A DNA stretch of 31,456 nucleotides, taken from the NCBI GenBank assembly GCA_026416715.1, contig JAOAEQ010000031.1, forward strand, positions 1 through 31,456. The letters run 5' to 3'. Positions within the stretch are counted from its first letter, which is position 1; each line of letters starts with the position of its first letter. This stretch comes from a bacterium (GTDB lineage Bacteria; UBP4; UBA4092; JAOAEQ01). The notes beneath the pieces are model-generated. The model did not search any database and was not told where the DNA came from. It saw only the letters and a list, made by a program, of their open reading frames with translations. Shown here in pieces: positions 15,394-22,174 of the stretch. Both the position numbers and the translations under genes were made by a program.

Positions 15394-17364
15394 CTACTGC
15401 TTATGAAAAAAAGATGAGATTTCATGAATCTGGTGAACATTTCTGCATTTGGGGAGAGAGTTAAGGAATAGCTTGCCGTAGGATTTGGTGTGTAATCTTG
15501 GGTCGAGGATAGCGACAACGCCGATATCGGTTTTATTCCGAATCAAACGGCCGAACCCTTGTTTAAACATAATAATTGCTTGCGGAACTTGGAACGCATA
15601 AAACGGATTCTGCCCTTCTTCCCGTAATCGTTGAATTCGCGCTTCAATAATCGGCTCATCCGGAACGTCAAACGGTAGTTTTGTGATGATAACACATTGG
15701 AGCGCTTCTCCCGGAACATCTACTCCCTGCCAAAAGGTTGTCGTCCCGAATAATACCGAATTGATGTCTTTTTTAAATTCTTTCAACAACCGTTCTCGAG
15801 GTGCATCTCCTTGCCGCATAATGTTAAATTGTTGCAGTTGCGGAGCAAGCAATTCAAACGCGCTGTCGAGCATTTTATAGCTGGTAAATAAAACGAACGC
15901 TTTCCCGTTTGTTGCTAGGAGAATCTCTTTAATTTTTTCTACCGATTCCTGAACATATTTTTCTGGGTCGAGTCCGGGATCAATTCCATTGCGATTGGTA
16001 TATAAGAGAACATTATTCGCATAATCGAATGGAGAATCGAGTAATAGTTCCTGAGCTGATTTTAACCCTAATCGGTCTTTGAAATACGTGAAGGTGCGAT
16101 CAGTCGCTAACGTAGCAGAGGTGAATACAATCGGTGAAACTTTTTGCCAAATGAGCTTGTTAAGTTCCGGACCGAGATGTATTGGCGCACTACGGCAAGT
16201 AACATTCATACGTTTCCGCTTCCCTTCAATTTCAACCCAATAAACAATATTATCTGCATCTTCCATTGCTAAAAACGATTCTGCAGATTGCGGGATTTCA
16301 AGGCATCGATTCGCATACGCTTCAAGCTCAATGCGATCGTCAATATTATCAGTTTGTTTTGCTACCTGATGCAAGAGTTTCGAAAGATGTTTGAATGGCT
16401 CTTGTAAAGTATCCATAACCAGAAACGATTTTGTTATTCTTTTCTTTATCGGCGGCTGACCGAGCTTGACTATCCAAGAAGTGAAAAAGGTATCCGAAGC
16501 GGTTTGAGCATCTGCTACCGCTTGCTGAAGTTCAGTTGAAATAGTTTTATCAAGTTCGTTAAGTCGGTTTATTAAACCACGATTGGTCCGTGGATTATAG
16601 ATAGAACTTAATAAATAGTTTGTAAATGAAGAAGATAAATGGATACCAAGAAAATCAGTTGCAACGTCTTCGAGATTATGTGCTTCGTCAAAAACTATCG
16701 CATCATATTTCGGTAGTAGGGATTCGTTACTAATTAAATTTGCGAAATATAAATGATGATTGACAATAAGAATTTGCGCGAAATATTGCGCTTTGCGCGC
16801 TTTAAAATAGAAACATGCGGAATACCGCGGACAGTTTTTCCCTAAACAGAGATCACTGAAACGGCATACACTTTCCCAGAGTTCATCAGGTATGGTGAAC
16901 TCTAATTCCATTTTAATTCCGGTTTGTGTTTCTTTACACCAGGTAACCAGTTTATTAAACTGTCGTGCCGTATGGAGATCTAAAAAGGAACCTCGTGAAT
17001 CTGTTCGTTCGAATCGACGTAAGCATAAATAGTTTTCGTTTCCTAGGCAGAGTTCTGCGTTAACCTCGAGCCGTAACGCTTGTCGAATTGCAGGCAAATC
17101 TTTTTCAAGTAGTTGATGTTGTAATGTTTTTGTATAGGTGGAAATAATAATTCTTTTTTTCTTATCAAGTGCCCATAAAATAAACGGAATGAGATAAGCG
17201 AGACTTTTTCCGACGCCGGTTCCTGCTTCAACAATCAGATGTTCATTTTTCAGAATCGCTTGTTCAATCCGTTCTGCCATAGCAATTTGTTCCGGTCGAT
17301 GTTCGTATCCCCGCATCCTTTGGGAGAGAAGACCATTTGGTGCAAAAATATCCGTAAGAGTCAT
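15394..17364 (-). CDS. dinG: DinG-family ATP-dependent helicase with Fe-S cluster
   Basis: 656 residues. Superfamily 2, XPD/DinG-like 5'-3' helicase involved in repair and resolving unusual DNA structures. Walker A is EAGTGVGKS (Lys53), motif II is DEAH at 226-229, then SATLATD, and motif VI is QGFGRLIRN near the C-terminus. Four cysteines for a [4Fe-4S] cluster are in place: Cys114, Cys173, Cys178 and Cys184. The last three show the spacing of the E. coli DinG cluster (5 and 6 residues). No exonuclease domain precedes the helicase, unlike the Gram-positive DinG fusions. It starts at ATG 17364, 17 bases after the rdgB stop, and is the last gene of rph-rdgB-dinG. Confidence 0.92.
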   Translation of the reverse strand: MTLTDIFAPNGLLSQRMRGYEHRPEQIAMAERIEQAILKNEHLIVEAGTGVGKSLAYLIPFILWALDKKKRIIISTYTKTLQHQLLEKDLPAIRQALRLEVNAELCLGNENYLCLRRFERTDSRGSFLDLHTARQFNKLVTWCKETQTGIKMELEFTIPDELWESVCRFSDLCLGKNCPRYSACFYFKARKAQYFAQILIVNHHLYFANLISNESLLPKYDAIVFDEAHNLEDVATDFLGIHLSSSFTNYLLSSIYNPRTNRGLINRLNELDKTISTELQQAVADAQTASDTFFTSWIVKLGQPPIKKRITKSFLVMDTLQEPFKHLSKLLHQVAKQTDNIDDRIELEAYANRCLEIPQSAESFLAMEDADNIVYWVEIEGKRKRMNVTCRSAPIHLGPELNKLIWQKVSPIVFTSATLATDRTFTYFKDRLGLKSAQELLLDSPFDYANNVLLYTNRNGIDPGLDPEKYVQESVEKIKEILLATNGKAFVLFTSYKMLDSAFELLAPQLQQFNIMRQGDAPRERLLKEFKKDINSVLFGTTTFWQGVDVPGEALQCVIITKLPFDVPDEPIIEARIQRLREEGQNPFYAFQVPQAIIMFKQGFGRLIRNKTDIGVVAILDPRLHTKSYGKLFLNSLPKCRNVHQIHEISSFFHKQ

Positions 17365-17381
17365 TGAAATAAAATAAATAG

Positions 17382-17978
17382 TTAAGACGGAGTATAGGTT
17401 ATCAATTGCTCAAGTATTTTTCTCGCGGCACGTAATGCTTTTCCGCGATGGCTATATTTCGATTTTTCAGTGCGAGATAATTCAGCAAAAGTTTTACCTA
17501 ATGGAGGATAATAAAATATCGGGTCAAACCCGAATCCATTCGTTCCCTGCGGTTCAAACGCGATAAAACCGTCACAAGTTTCTTGTACCGTTTGAATATT
17601 ACCGTTTGGTTGAACGATAGCAATCGCACAAACAAATCGTGCAGTTCGTTGTTCCCAGGGGATGAGCTTAAGTGCATCGAGTAATTTTTTATTTCGTTCC
17701 ACGTCATTTTTTGCATACCGTGCTGATTTAATTCCGGGTGCTCCACCTAATACGGTAACTTCTAATCCGGAATCATCTGCTAAAGTTAAATGCCCAGTTA
17801 ATTTTGCTACGGTTATAGCCTTTTTCGTTGCGTTTTCAATGAAGGTAGTTCCATCCTCAGGTAATTCACCAAATTCAGGATAGTCCGCTAATGTTTTTAT
17901 TTCGAAATCTAATCCTTGCAATAACTCCTTAATCTCAGCTAATTTCCCTATATTTCTTGTTGCAATCACTAACTTCAT
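17382..17978 (-). CDS. rdgB: dITP/XTP pyrophosphatase (RdgB/HAM1 family)
   Basis: 198 residues from ATG 17978. It removes ITP, dITP and XTP from the nucleotide pool. I chose this start because the family begins with MK-hydrophobic-VIATxNxxKxxE (MKLVIATRNIGKLAEI). An ATG at 18023 with AGAGGGA eleven bases upstream would add 15 residues and fits the operon spacing, so the start is uncertain. Other signatures are LPEDGTTFIENATKKA, LADDSGLEV near 65-73, GIKSARYA, GTNGFGFDPIF and ELSRTEKSKYSHRGKAL. All substrate-binding residues appear intact. rph lies just upstream, and the rph-rdgB pair is a common bacterial arrangement. Confidence 0.95.
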   Translation of the reverse strand: MKLVIATRNIGKLAEIKELLQGLDFEIKTLADYPEFGELPEDGTTFIENATKKAITVAKLTGHLTLADDSGLEVTVLGGAPGIKSARYAKNDVERNKKLLDALKLIPWEQRTARFVCAIAIVQPNGNIQTVQETCDGFIAFEPQGTNGFGFDPIFYYPPLGKTFAELSRTEKSKYSHRGKALRAARKILEQLITYTPS

Positions 17979-18045
17979 AACCGATTGTGAGAACAAGCGA
18001 ATATCGCGATTTTTAACTAACATTCGTGTTCTATTCCCTCTCGAT

Positions 18046-18765
18046 TTATTGCAATAATTCTTTTTGAATATCGATTAATCTAAAGATACCTGATTTCGCT
18101 AATTCTAATAATGAATTGAGTTCTTCTTGGGAGAACGGTTTACGTTCTGCGGTTCCTTGGACTTCAATAAATTGTCCGCGACCAGTCATGACGATATTCA
18201 TATCAACTTCAGCAACTACATCTTCGTCATACGTTAAATCTAATAATTTTTGACCATTAACAATCCCGACACTGGTTGCAGCAACATAGTCTAATATTGG
18301 GGACTGTGATATTTTCTTTTCCTGAATTAAATAATTTATAGCATCGACTAACGCAATATACGCTCCAGTAATCGATGCGGTTCTAGTTCCACCATCCGCT
18401 TGGATAACATCACAATCGAGCCAAATAGTTCGTGGACCGAGTGCAATTAAATCCGTCACTGCACGCAATGAACGACCTATAAGACGCTGGATTTCGTGGG
18501 TTCTTCCGCTTGGTTTTCCTCGAGCTGTATCACGAATTATCCGAACTTGGGTTGACCGCGGAAGCATACCATATTCTGCAGTTATCCATCCTTGACCAGT
18601 ATTAATTAAATGCGGTGGAACTTTATCTTCTACCGTAGCACTGCAGATAACTCTGGTATCGCCAATTTCAATTAATACCGACCCTTCAGCATATTTTAGA
18701 TACTTCCGAGTAATTTTAACTTGACGTAACTCGGTTTCCTTTCTTCCATCCAGACGAACTGACAC
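18046..18765 (-). CDS. rph: Ribonuclease PH
   Basis: 239 residues, full length for the phosphorolytic 3' exonuclease that trims tRNA and other RNAs. It starts at GTG 18765 with a strong TAGGAGGG seven bases upstream. Signatures: RLDGRK at 4-9, [47 protein letters not shown] (phosphate-binding arginines), [19 protein letters not shown] and [16 protein letters not shown]. The active-site Asp residues are kept. First gene of the rph-rdgB-dinG operon, with 22 to 67 bases to rdgB depending on that start. Divergent from the ECF sigma gene. Confidence 0.97.
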   Translation of the reverse strand: MSVRLDGRKETELRQVKITRKYLKYAEGSVLIEIGDTRVICSATVEDKVPPHLINTGQGWITAEYGMLPRSTQVRIIRDTARGKPSGRTHEIQRLIGRSLRAVTDLIALGPRTIWLDCDVIQADGGTRTASITGAYIALVDAINYLIQEKKISQSPILDYVAATSVGIVNGQKLLDLTYDEDVVAEVDMNIVMTGRGQFIEVQGTAERKPFSQEELNSLLELAKSGIFRLIDIQKELLQ

Positions 18766-18782
18766 TATTATACCCTCCTAAA

Positions 18783-18810
18783 AAATGTTATTGAAATGTC
18801 TCTAACATTT
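18783..18810. repeat. 8-bp inverted repeat upstream of rph
   Basis: AAATGTTA (18783-18790) and TAACATTT (18803-18810) around a 12-base loop, 18 bases before the rph start codon. It could be an operator or leader hairpin; AT-rich, so chance is possible. Confidence 0.3.
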
Positions 18811-18832
18811 AATTTAATCATACTATGAAATA

Positions 18833-18861
18833 TTTATACAACTAATCTTTTAAGATATAAT
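18833..18861 (+). promoter_or_regulatory. Possible housekeeping promoter of the sigma operon
   Basis: TTTATA (18833-18838), 17-base spacer, TATAAT (18856-18861): 4 of 6 and 6 of 6. Lies upstream of the ECF-type promoter and could give basal expression. Confidence 0.45.
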
Positions 18862-18885
18862 AGACTTTCAGTAGAAAATTATAAT

Positions 18886-18910
18886 GGAACCGAAATAAGA
18901 TACTAACGTC
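18886..18910 (+). promoter_or_regulatory. ECF-type promoter of the sigma operon
   Basis: GGAAC (18886-18890), 16 bases, CGTC (18907-18910), followed by TA. The GGAAC -35 and CGTC -10 with a 16-base spacer are classical for extracytoplasmic-function sigma factors. It lies 20 bases before the sigma ATG, suggesting autoregulation. A near copy precedes the Spy-like gene. Confidence 0.7.
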
Positions 18911-18930
18911 TATTATTTATAGGGAATGGG

Positions 18931-19503
18931 ATGGATTCGGTTGAATTAGAACTAGTTAAACGAGCGAAAAAAAAGGATATAAACGCATTCGAGCAGTTGT
19001 TTTATAGATATCAGAAAAGAATATATAACTATATTCTAGGAATGATTCGGGATACGGAATTGAGTAGTGAATTAACTCAAGATACATTTTTACGCGCATA
19101 TCATTCACTCAGTCAATTAAAGAAGGAAGAAGCTTTTACGAGCTGGCTCCATCGGATTGCAATTAATCTCGTTCGCGATAAACTCCGGAAACATGAATTG
19201 AATACGGAAAGTATTGATACGCCTGATATCAATGAATCAGAGAATAAATATTCGGTTGAAATTCCAGATTGGGCAGCCAATCCACGTGAAATATCATTGC
19301 AAGATGAATTAAATCGGAAGATTCATAAGGCAATCTCAAGTTTGCCACCGTCCCAACGTGAAGTAGTTATCTTATATCATCTTGAAGGATATGATATTCA
19401 GGAAATAAGCCGGATGATTGATGCGCCTTCCGGCACAGTTAAATCGCGATTAGCCCGAGCGCGAGAAATATTAAAACAAAAATTAATCAATTATATTTCG
19501 TAA
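18931..19503 (+). CDS. ECF-family RNA polymerase sigma factor
   Basis: 190 residues. Region 2 spans about 8-78: FEQLFYRYQKRIYNYILG, then SSELTQDTFLRAYHSLSQLK (core binding and -10 recognition), then SWLHRIAINLVRDKLRK. A linker of about 45 residues, somewhat long and acidic, follows. Region 4 spans about 128-185: ISSLPPSQREVVILYHLEGY, then DIQEISRMIDAPSGTVKSRLARAREILKQKL, the helix-turn-helix for the -35 (shown in two parts). No region 3, as usual for ECF factors. It is the RpoE/SigW-like type by overall form. The stop TAA overlaps the ATG of the anti-sigma gene (TAATG), which points to translational coupling. Confidence 0.92.
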   Translation: MDSVELELVKRAKKKDINAFEQLFYRYQKRIYNYILGMIRDTELSSELTQDTFLRAYHSLSQLKKEEAFTSWLHRIAINLVRDKLRKHELNTESIDTPDINESENKYSVEIPDWAANPREISLQDELNRKIHKAISSLPPSQREVVILYHLEGYDIQEISRMIDAPSGTVKSRLARAREILKQKLINYIS

Positions 19504-20018
19504 TGGATATATTTATGACTTGTGAGACTATTAGACTCAAATTAGCAGATTATATACTCGATAATCTTAATCCATCTGAACAACAAGAGATAAGAGTGCA
19601 TCTCGAGGGATGCGCCGTATGCAGAAATGAACTAGAACTATTAACTCGGGTTGAGGTATTAATCAATGCGGTCAAGTTAGAAGAGCCGCCGATTGGATTA
19701 TGGGAAAAAATAGAAGCGAAGATTACAACCCAAGAAACAAAAGTTCGAGCTAGCCAAACGCTCGTTAGTTGGTTTAAAACCAGCCCGATGCCACGATTTG
19801 CTACAATAGCGATATTGCTCATTATTGTCGGTGGTGGATTATGGTGGAGATTTCATCGTTTACCAAATTATCCGGTAACCCCAGTCCAAACCGCTGAAGA
19901 GCCAATAGAAATTTATATGACACAACATACAATATCAACCCTCGAAGATCCAGTAACCGATAAAAACGGAATCGGTTTAATCATGGTCACCGCAAATGAG
20001 TTAACCGGTGAACTATAA
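19503..20018 (+). CDS. Membrane anti-sigma factor with zf-HC2 domain
   Basis: 171 residues. The N-terminal domain has the zinc-binding anti-sigma signature His33-x3-Cys37-x2-Cys40 (VHLEGCAVC) within a helical bundle (LKLADYILDNLNPSEQQEI). One transmembrane segment follows at about 98-116 (RFATIAILLIIVGGGLWW), and a periplasmic tail of about 50 residues ends the protein. In this family the cytoplasmic domain holds the cognate sigma factor at the membrane until a signal releases it. Its ATG overlaps the sigma stop, and its own stop overlaps the start of the RseB-like gene (TAATG again). An alternative start at the ATG 12 bases later is possible. Confidence 0.85.
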   Translation: MDIFMTCETIRLKLADYILDNLNPSEQQEIRVHLEGCAVCRNELELLTRVEVLINAVKLEEPPIGLWEKIEAKITTQETKVRASQTLVSWFKTSPMPRFATIAILLIIVGGGLWWRFHRLPNYPVTPVQTAEEPIEIYMTQHTISTLEDPVTDKNGIGLIMVTANELTGEL

Positions 20019-21124
20019 TGCTTATTACTATGATGAACCTAATATTGAAAAGTTTCATTTCAATCTATATTGTTTTAGTTCTGGTATCGGCAGGATATGC
20101 GGTTGAACCAATTGAACTATTAAAACATGCATGGGACAATGAAGGAACCATTCGTCTCTATGGAAAAATAAGCACATTCGGTTATTTCGGTGCACGAAAT
20201 GTATCTTCCCAGATAGAATTGTATTGGTTTCCTCCGAAAAAAATCCGCCGTGAGTTCTATGCAGATAACCAGCTTCGATTGGTTCTTGTTTCGGATGAAA
20301 CCACGGAATGGCGATACTTTCCCAGACGGAATATAGTGGTAATTTCAGAGTTACCAACGGAAGTAAAAATGACCCCGTCACGATTGCAGTTATTGATGCA
20401 GAACTACCATATCAAATCCGTCGGGCAAGAAAAAATTCTTAATCGCACTGCTGATGTTATAGAGATAATCCCCAAGTATCCGGGAAACCCATCCCGTCGG
20501 ATTTGGGTAGATATAAAACAACCGATTATTTTACGAATTGAACAATTTAACGCTGAATCTAAAAAAATATCAACCAGTTATTTTACAGAACTATCGTTTA
20601 GCAAAAAAATTGATATCTCGGCTTTTACTATTCCATCAACGGTAAAATTTATCAATCAATCCAATACGTTTAGACGTAAATATAGTATAGAACAAGCAGA
20701 AAAAGAACTAAACTATGCGATAAAAACCGCTACCTATTTACCTCCGGGCTATATTTATGAGGGTTGTTATTTATGGCAACCACGATTCCGCGGAACAAAT
20801 CAATCATTGCAGTTACGATATACCGATGGATTGAATATCCTTTCGATATTTGAGCATCCCATTGAGAAAAAAAGAACAGAACGAGATTTTAAAAAAGGCA
20901 TTGACCGCCAATTTGACAGGAGAAAATACTCACCTTTCCAACGCAATCAAGGCAGAGATATAGAATTTCGGAAACATGCTGAGGATACGACCCGCGAAAT
21001 AAGAGAATATTTTGAACGACAACATGGGAAAATAATGAGAATTAATGTTGGTTCAATCCAGTGTATTATTATAGGTGATTTACCTCAAAAAGAGTTACAG
21101 AAAATAGCACAAAGTTTACAATAA
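20018..21124 (+). CDS. Periplasmic RseB/MucB-like sigma-regulatory protein
   Basis: 368 residues with a signal peptide (FISIYIVLVLVSAGYA, cleavage near 27). Residues about 30-215 look like the LolA/RseB beta-barrel fold: repeated short strands such as TIRLYGKIST, QIELYWFPPKKIRREFY, EWRYFPRRNIVVI, TADVIEIIPK and RRIWVDIKQPIILRIEQF. The C-terminal part (about 225-368) has AEKELNYAIKTATYLPPGYIYEGCYLW and LQLRYTDGLNILSIFEHP, the pattern of the second domain of MucB/RseB proteins (first segment continues past what is quoted). RseB-like proteins bind the periplasmic tail of the anti-sigma factor and tune its release. The gene order sigma, anti-sigma, RseB-like with overlapping start/stop supports this role. 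Confidence 0.75.
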   Translation: MLITMMNLILKSFISIYIVLVLVSAGYAVEPIELLKHAWDNEGTIRLYGKISTFGYFGARNVSSQIELYWFPPKKIRREFYADNQLRLVLVSDETTEWRYFPRRNIVVISELPTEVKMTPSRLQLLMQNYHIKSVGQEKILNRTADVIEIIPKYPGNPSRRIWVDIKQPIILRIEQFNAESKKISTSYFTELSFSKKIDISAFTIPSTVKFINQSNTFRRKYSIEQAEKELNYAIKTATYLPPGYIYEGCYLWQPRFRGTNQSLQLRYTDGLNILSIFEHPIEKKRTERDFKKGIDRQFDRRKYSPFQRNQGRDIEFRKHAEDTTREIREYFERQHGKIMRINVGSIQCIIIGDLPQKELQKIAQSLQ

Positions 21125-21139
21125 TAAAATATACATTTT

Positions 21140-21164
21140 GCAACTGAAACTCAACATTAACGTC
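21140..21164 (+). promoter_or_regulatory. ECF-type promoter of the Spy-like gene
   Basis: GCAAC (21140-21144), 16 bases, CGTC (21161-21164) followed by TA. Same spacing and the same TAACGTCTA -10 context as the promoter at 18886-18910. It starts 16 bases after the RseB-like stop and lies 36 bases before the ATG at 21200. Confidence 0.65.
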
Positions 21165-21199
21165 TAGTCTTTACAAAACAGTAAAAGGAGGTGAACCAG

Positions 21200-21820
21200 A
21201 TGAAAACGAGATTAATTGCGGTTATTTCAATCATCATTATGATCGCGTTAATTGCCGGTTTCGCTATTACATATGCAAAACAGGAAAGAGAAGGTAAAGG
21301 CGAGAAAAATGAATGGGGTAAAGGAAAATTGGAGAAAGGCAAAGGAATTGCTGCTCCACTAGGTAAATCTCCAGGTATGAAGTACTGGCAGAAGCTCAAT
21401 CTTACAGATGAACAGAAAGAAAAAATAAAAGCAGCGAAATTGCAGTTTATGAAAGAAACGTTACCTATTCGAAATGAATTAAGTATTAAAAAAATAGAAT
21501 TACAGGAACTTTGGTCAGCCGAGGAACCGGATGCGAAAAAGATTATTGCGAAACAAAAAGAGATTAACGATTTAACCGCTAAATTATCTGAGAAAATGGT
21601 TTATCATCGAATTGAAATGAGTAAGATACTTACTCCAGAACAAAAACAGATGATGAAAAAAGGTATGGGCGCTATGAAGATGTCGCGTGGTAAAGATGGT
21701 TTCGGTGGTTATGGTATGGGTATGCAAGGTGGTATGGGTTGCTGTGCAGGTATGGGTGCGGGAAAAGGTCAAACTGGCATGGGAAAACATATGAATCCAG
21801 AATGCCCCATGATGAAATAA
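21200..21820 (+). CDS. Spy/CpxP-like periplasmic protein with Met/Gly-rich tail
   Basis: 206 residues from ATG 21200. A very strong AAAAGGAGGTGA fixes this start; the in-frame GTG at 21191 is part of that site. It has a signal peptide or anchor (LIAVISIIIMIALIAGFAITYA), a Lys/Gly-rich linker, and two LTxxQ-type motifs (LTDEQKEKIK near 72-81, LTPEQKQMMK near 145-154) flanking a helical region. This is the arrangement of Spy/CpxP periplasmic chaperones and heavy-metal sensors. The tail is rich in Met and Gly with Cys and His (GMQGGMGCCAGMGAG, KHMNPECPMMK), which suggests metal binding, perhaps copper; that is inference. It has its own ECF-type promoter and a strong terminator, so it is a likely target of the adjacent sigma factor. 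Confidence 0.8.
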   Translation: MKTRLIAVISIIIMIALIAGFAITYAKQEREGKGEKNEWGKGKLEKGKGIAAPLGKSPGMKYWQKLNLTDEQKEKIKAAKLQFMKETLPIRNELSIKKIELQELWSAEEPDAKKIIAKQKEINDLTAKLSEKMVYHRIEMSKILTPEQKQMMKKGMGAMKMSRGKDGFGGYGMGMQGGMGCCAGMGAGKGQTGMGKHMNPECPMMK

Positions 21821-21844
21821 TCGCAAAAGAAATAACTATGTAGC

Positions 21845-21882
21845 AAAAGAGGGTAAAATAAAAAATTTTACCCTCTTTTTTT
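21845..21882 (+). terminator. Strong intrinsic terminator after the Spy-like gene
   Basis: AAAAGAGGGTAAAAT (21845-21859) and its exact complement (21865-21879) around a five-base loop, giving a 15-bp perfect stem whose 3' side runs into seven Ts. It ends the sigma/Spy unit 24 bases after the stop codon. Being symmetrical with A-run on the other side, it could act in both directions. Confidence 0.92.
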
Positions 21883-21961
21883 ATGGTATCCAAGTTAGTT
21901 TTTGGTGAGGATATATAAAAGCGTTCCAGGTACCGGTTTCCTGAAAATCGGGTTGCTAGCG

Positions 21962-21990
21962 TTGACACAACTCGCAGTTCAGTTTATTAT
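21962..21990 (+). promoter_or_regulatory. sigma-70-type promoter for tRNA-Gly
   Basis: TTGACA (21962-21967), 17-base spacer, TATTAT (21985-21990). 11 of 12 consensus bases; predicted start a few bases before the tRNA 5' end at 22012. Confidence 0.85.
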
Positions 21991-22011
21991 ATATACATAC
22001 ATAAAGTATTT

Positions 22012-22087
22012 GCGGGAGTAGTTCAGATGGTAGAACACCAGCCTTCCAAGTTGGTCGTCGCGGGTTCGATCCCCGTCTCCCGCTCCA
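22012..22087 (+). tRNA. tRNA-Gly (anticodon TCC)
   Basis: 76 bases. Acceptor GCGGGAG pairs with CTCCCGC; D stem GTTC/GAAC; anticodon stem CCAGC/GTTGG with loop CTTCCAA, anticodon TCC; T stem GCGGG/CCCGT with loop TTCGATC; discriminator T; CCA is encoded. All four stems close, so the gene appears intact. It reads GGA and GGG codons. Confidence 0.97.
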
Positions 22088-22117
22088 TATAAATCTTGTG
22101 GTAAACCGATTTGAAGT

Positions 22118-22174
22118 GATTCAAACGGATATATCAATTTGTATACGAGTTCATCCGTTTGAATCTTGTTTTTT
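22118..22174 (+). terminator. Long hairpin plus T-tract between tRNA-Gly and the radical SAM gene
   Basis: GATTCAAACGGAT (22118-22130) and its perfect complement (22153-22165) around a 22-base loop, followed by TTGTTTTTT and then directly the ATG at 22175. It fits a terminator for the tRNA, or an attenuator in the leader of the radical SAM gene. Confidence 0.7.
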
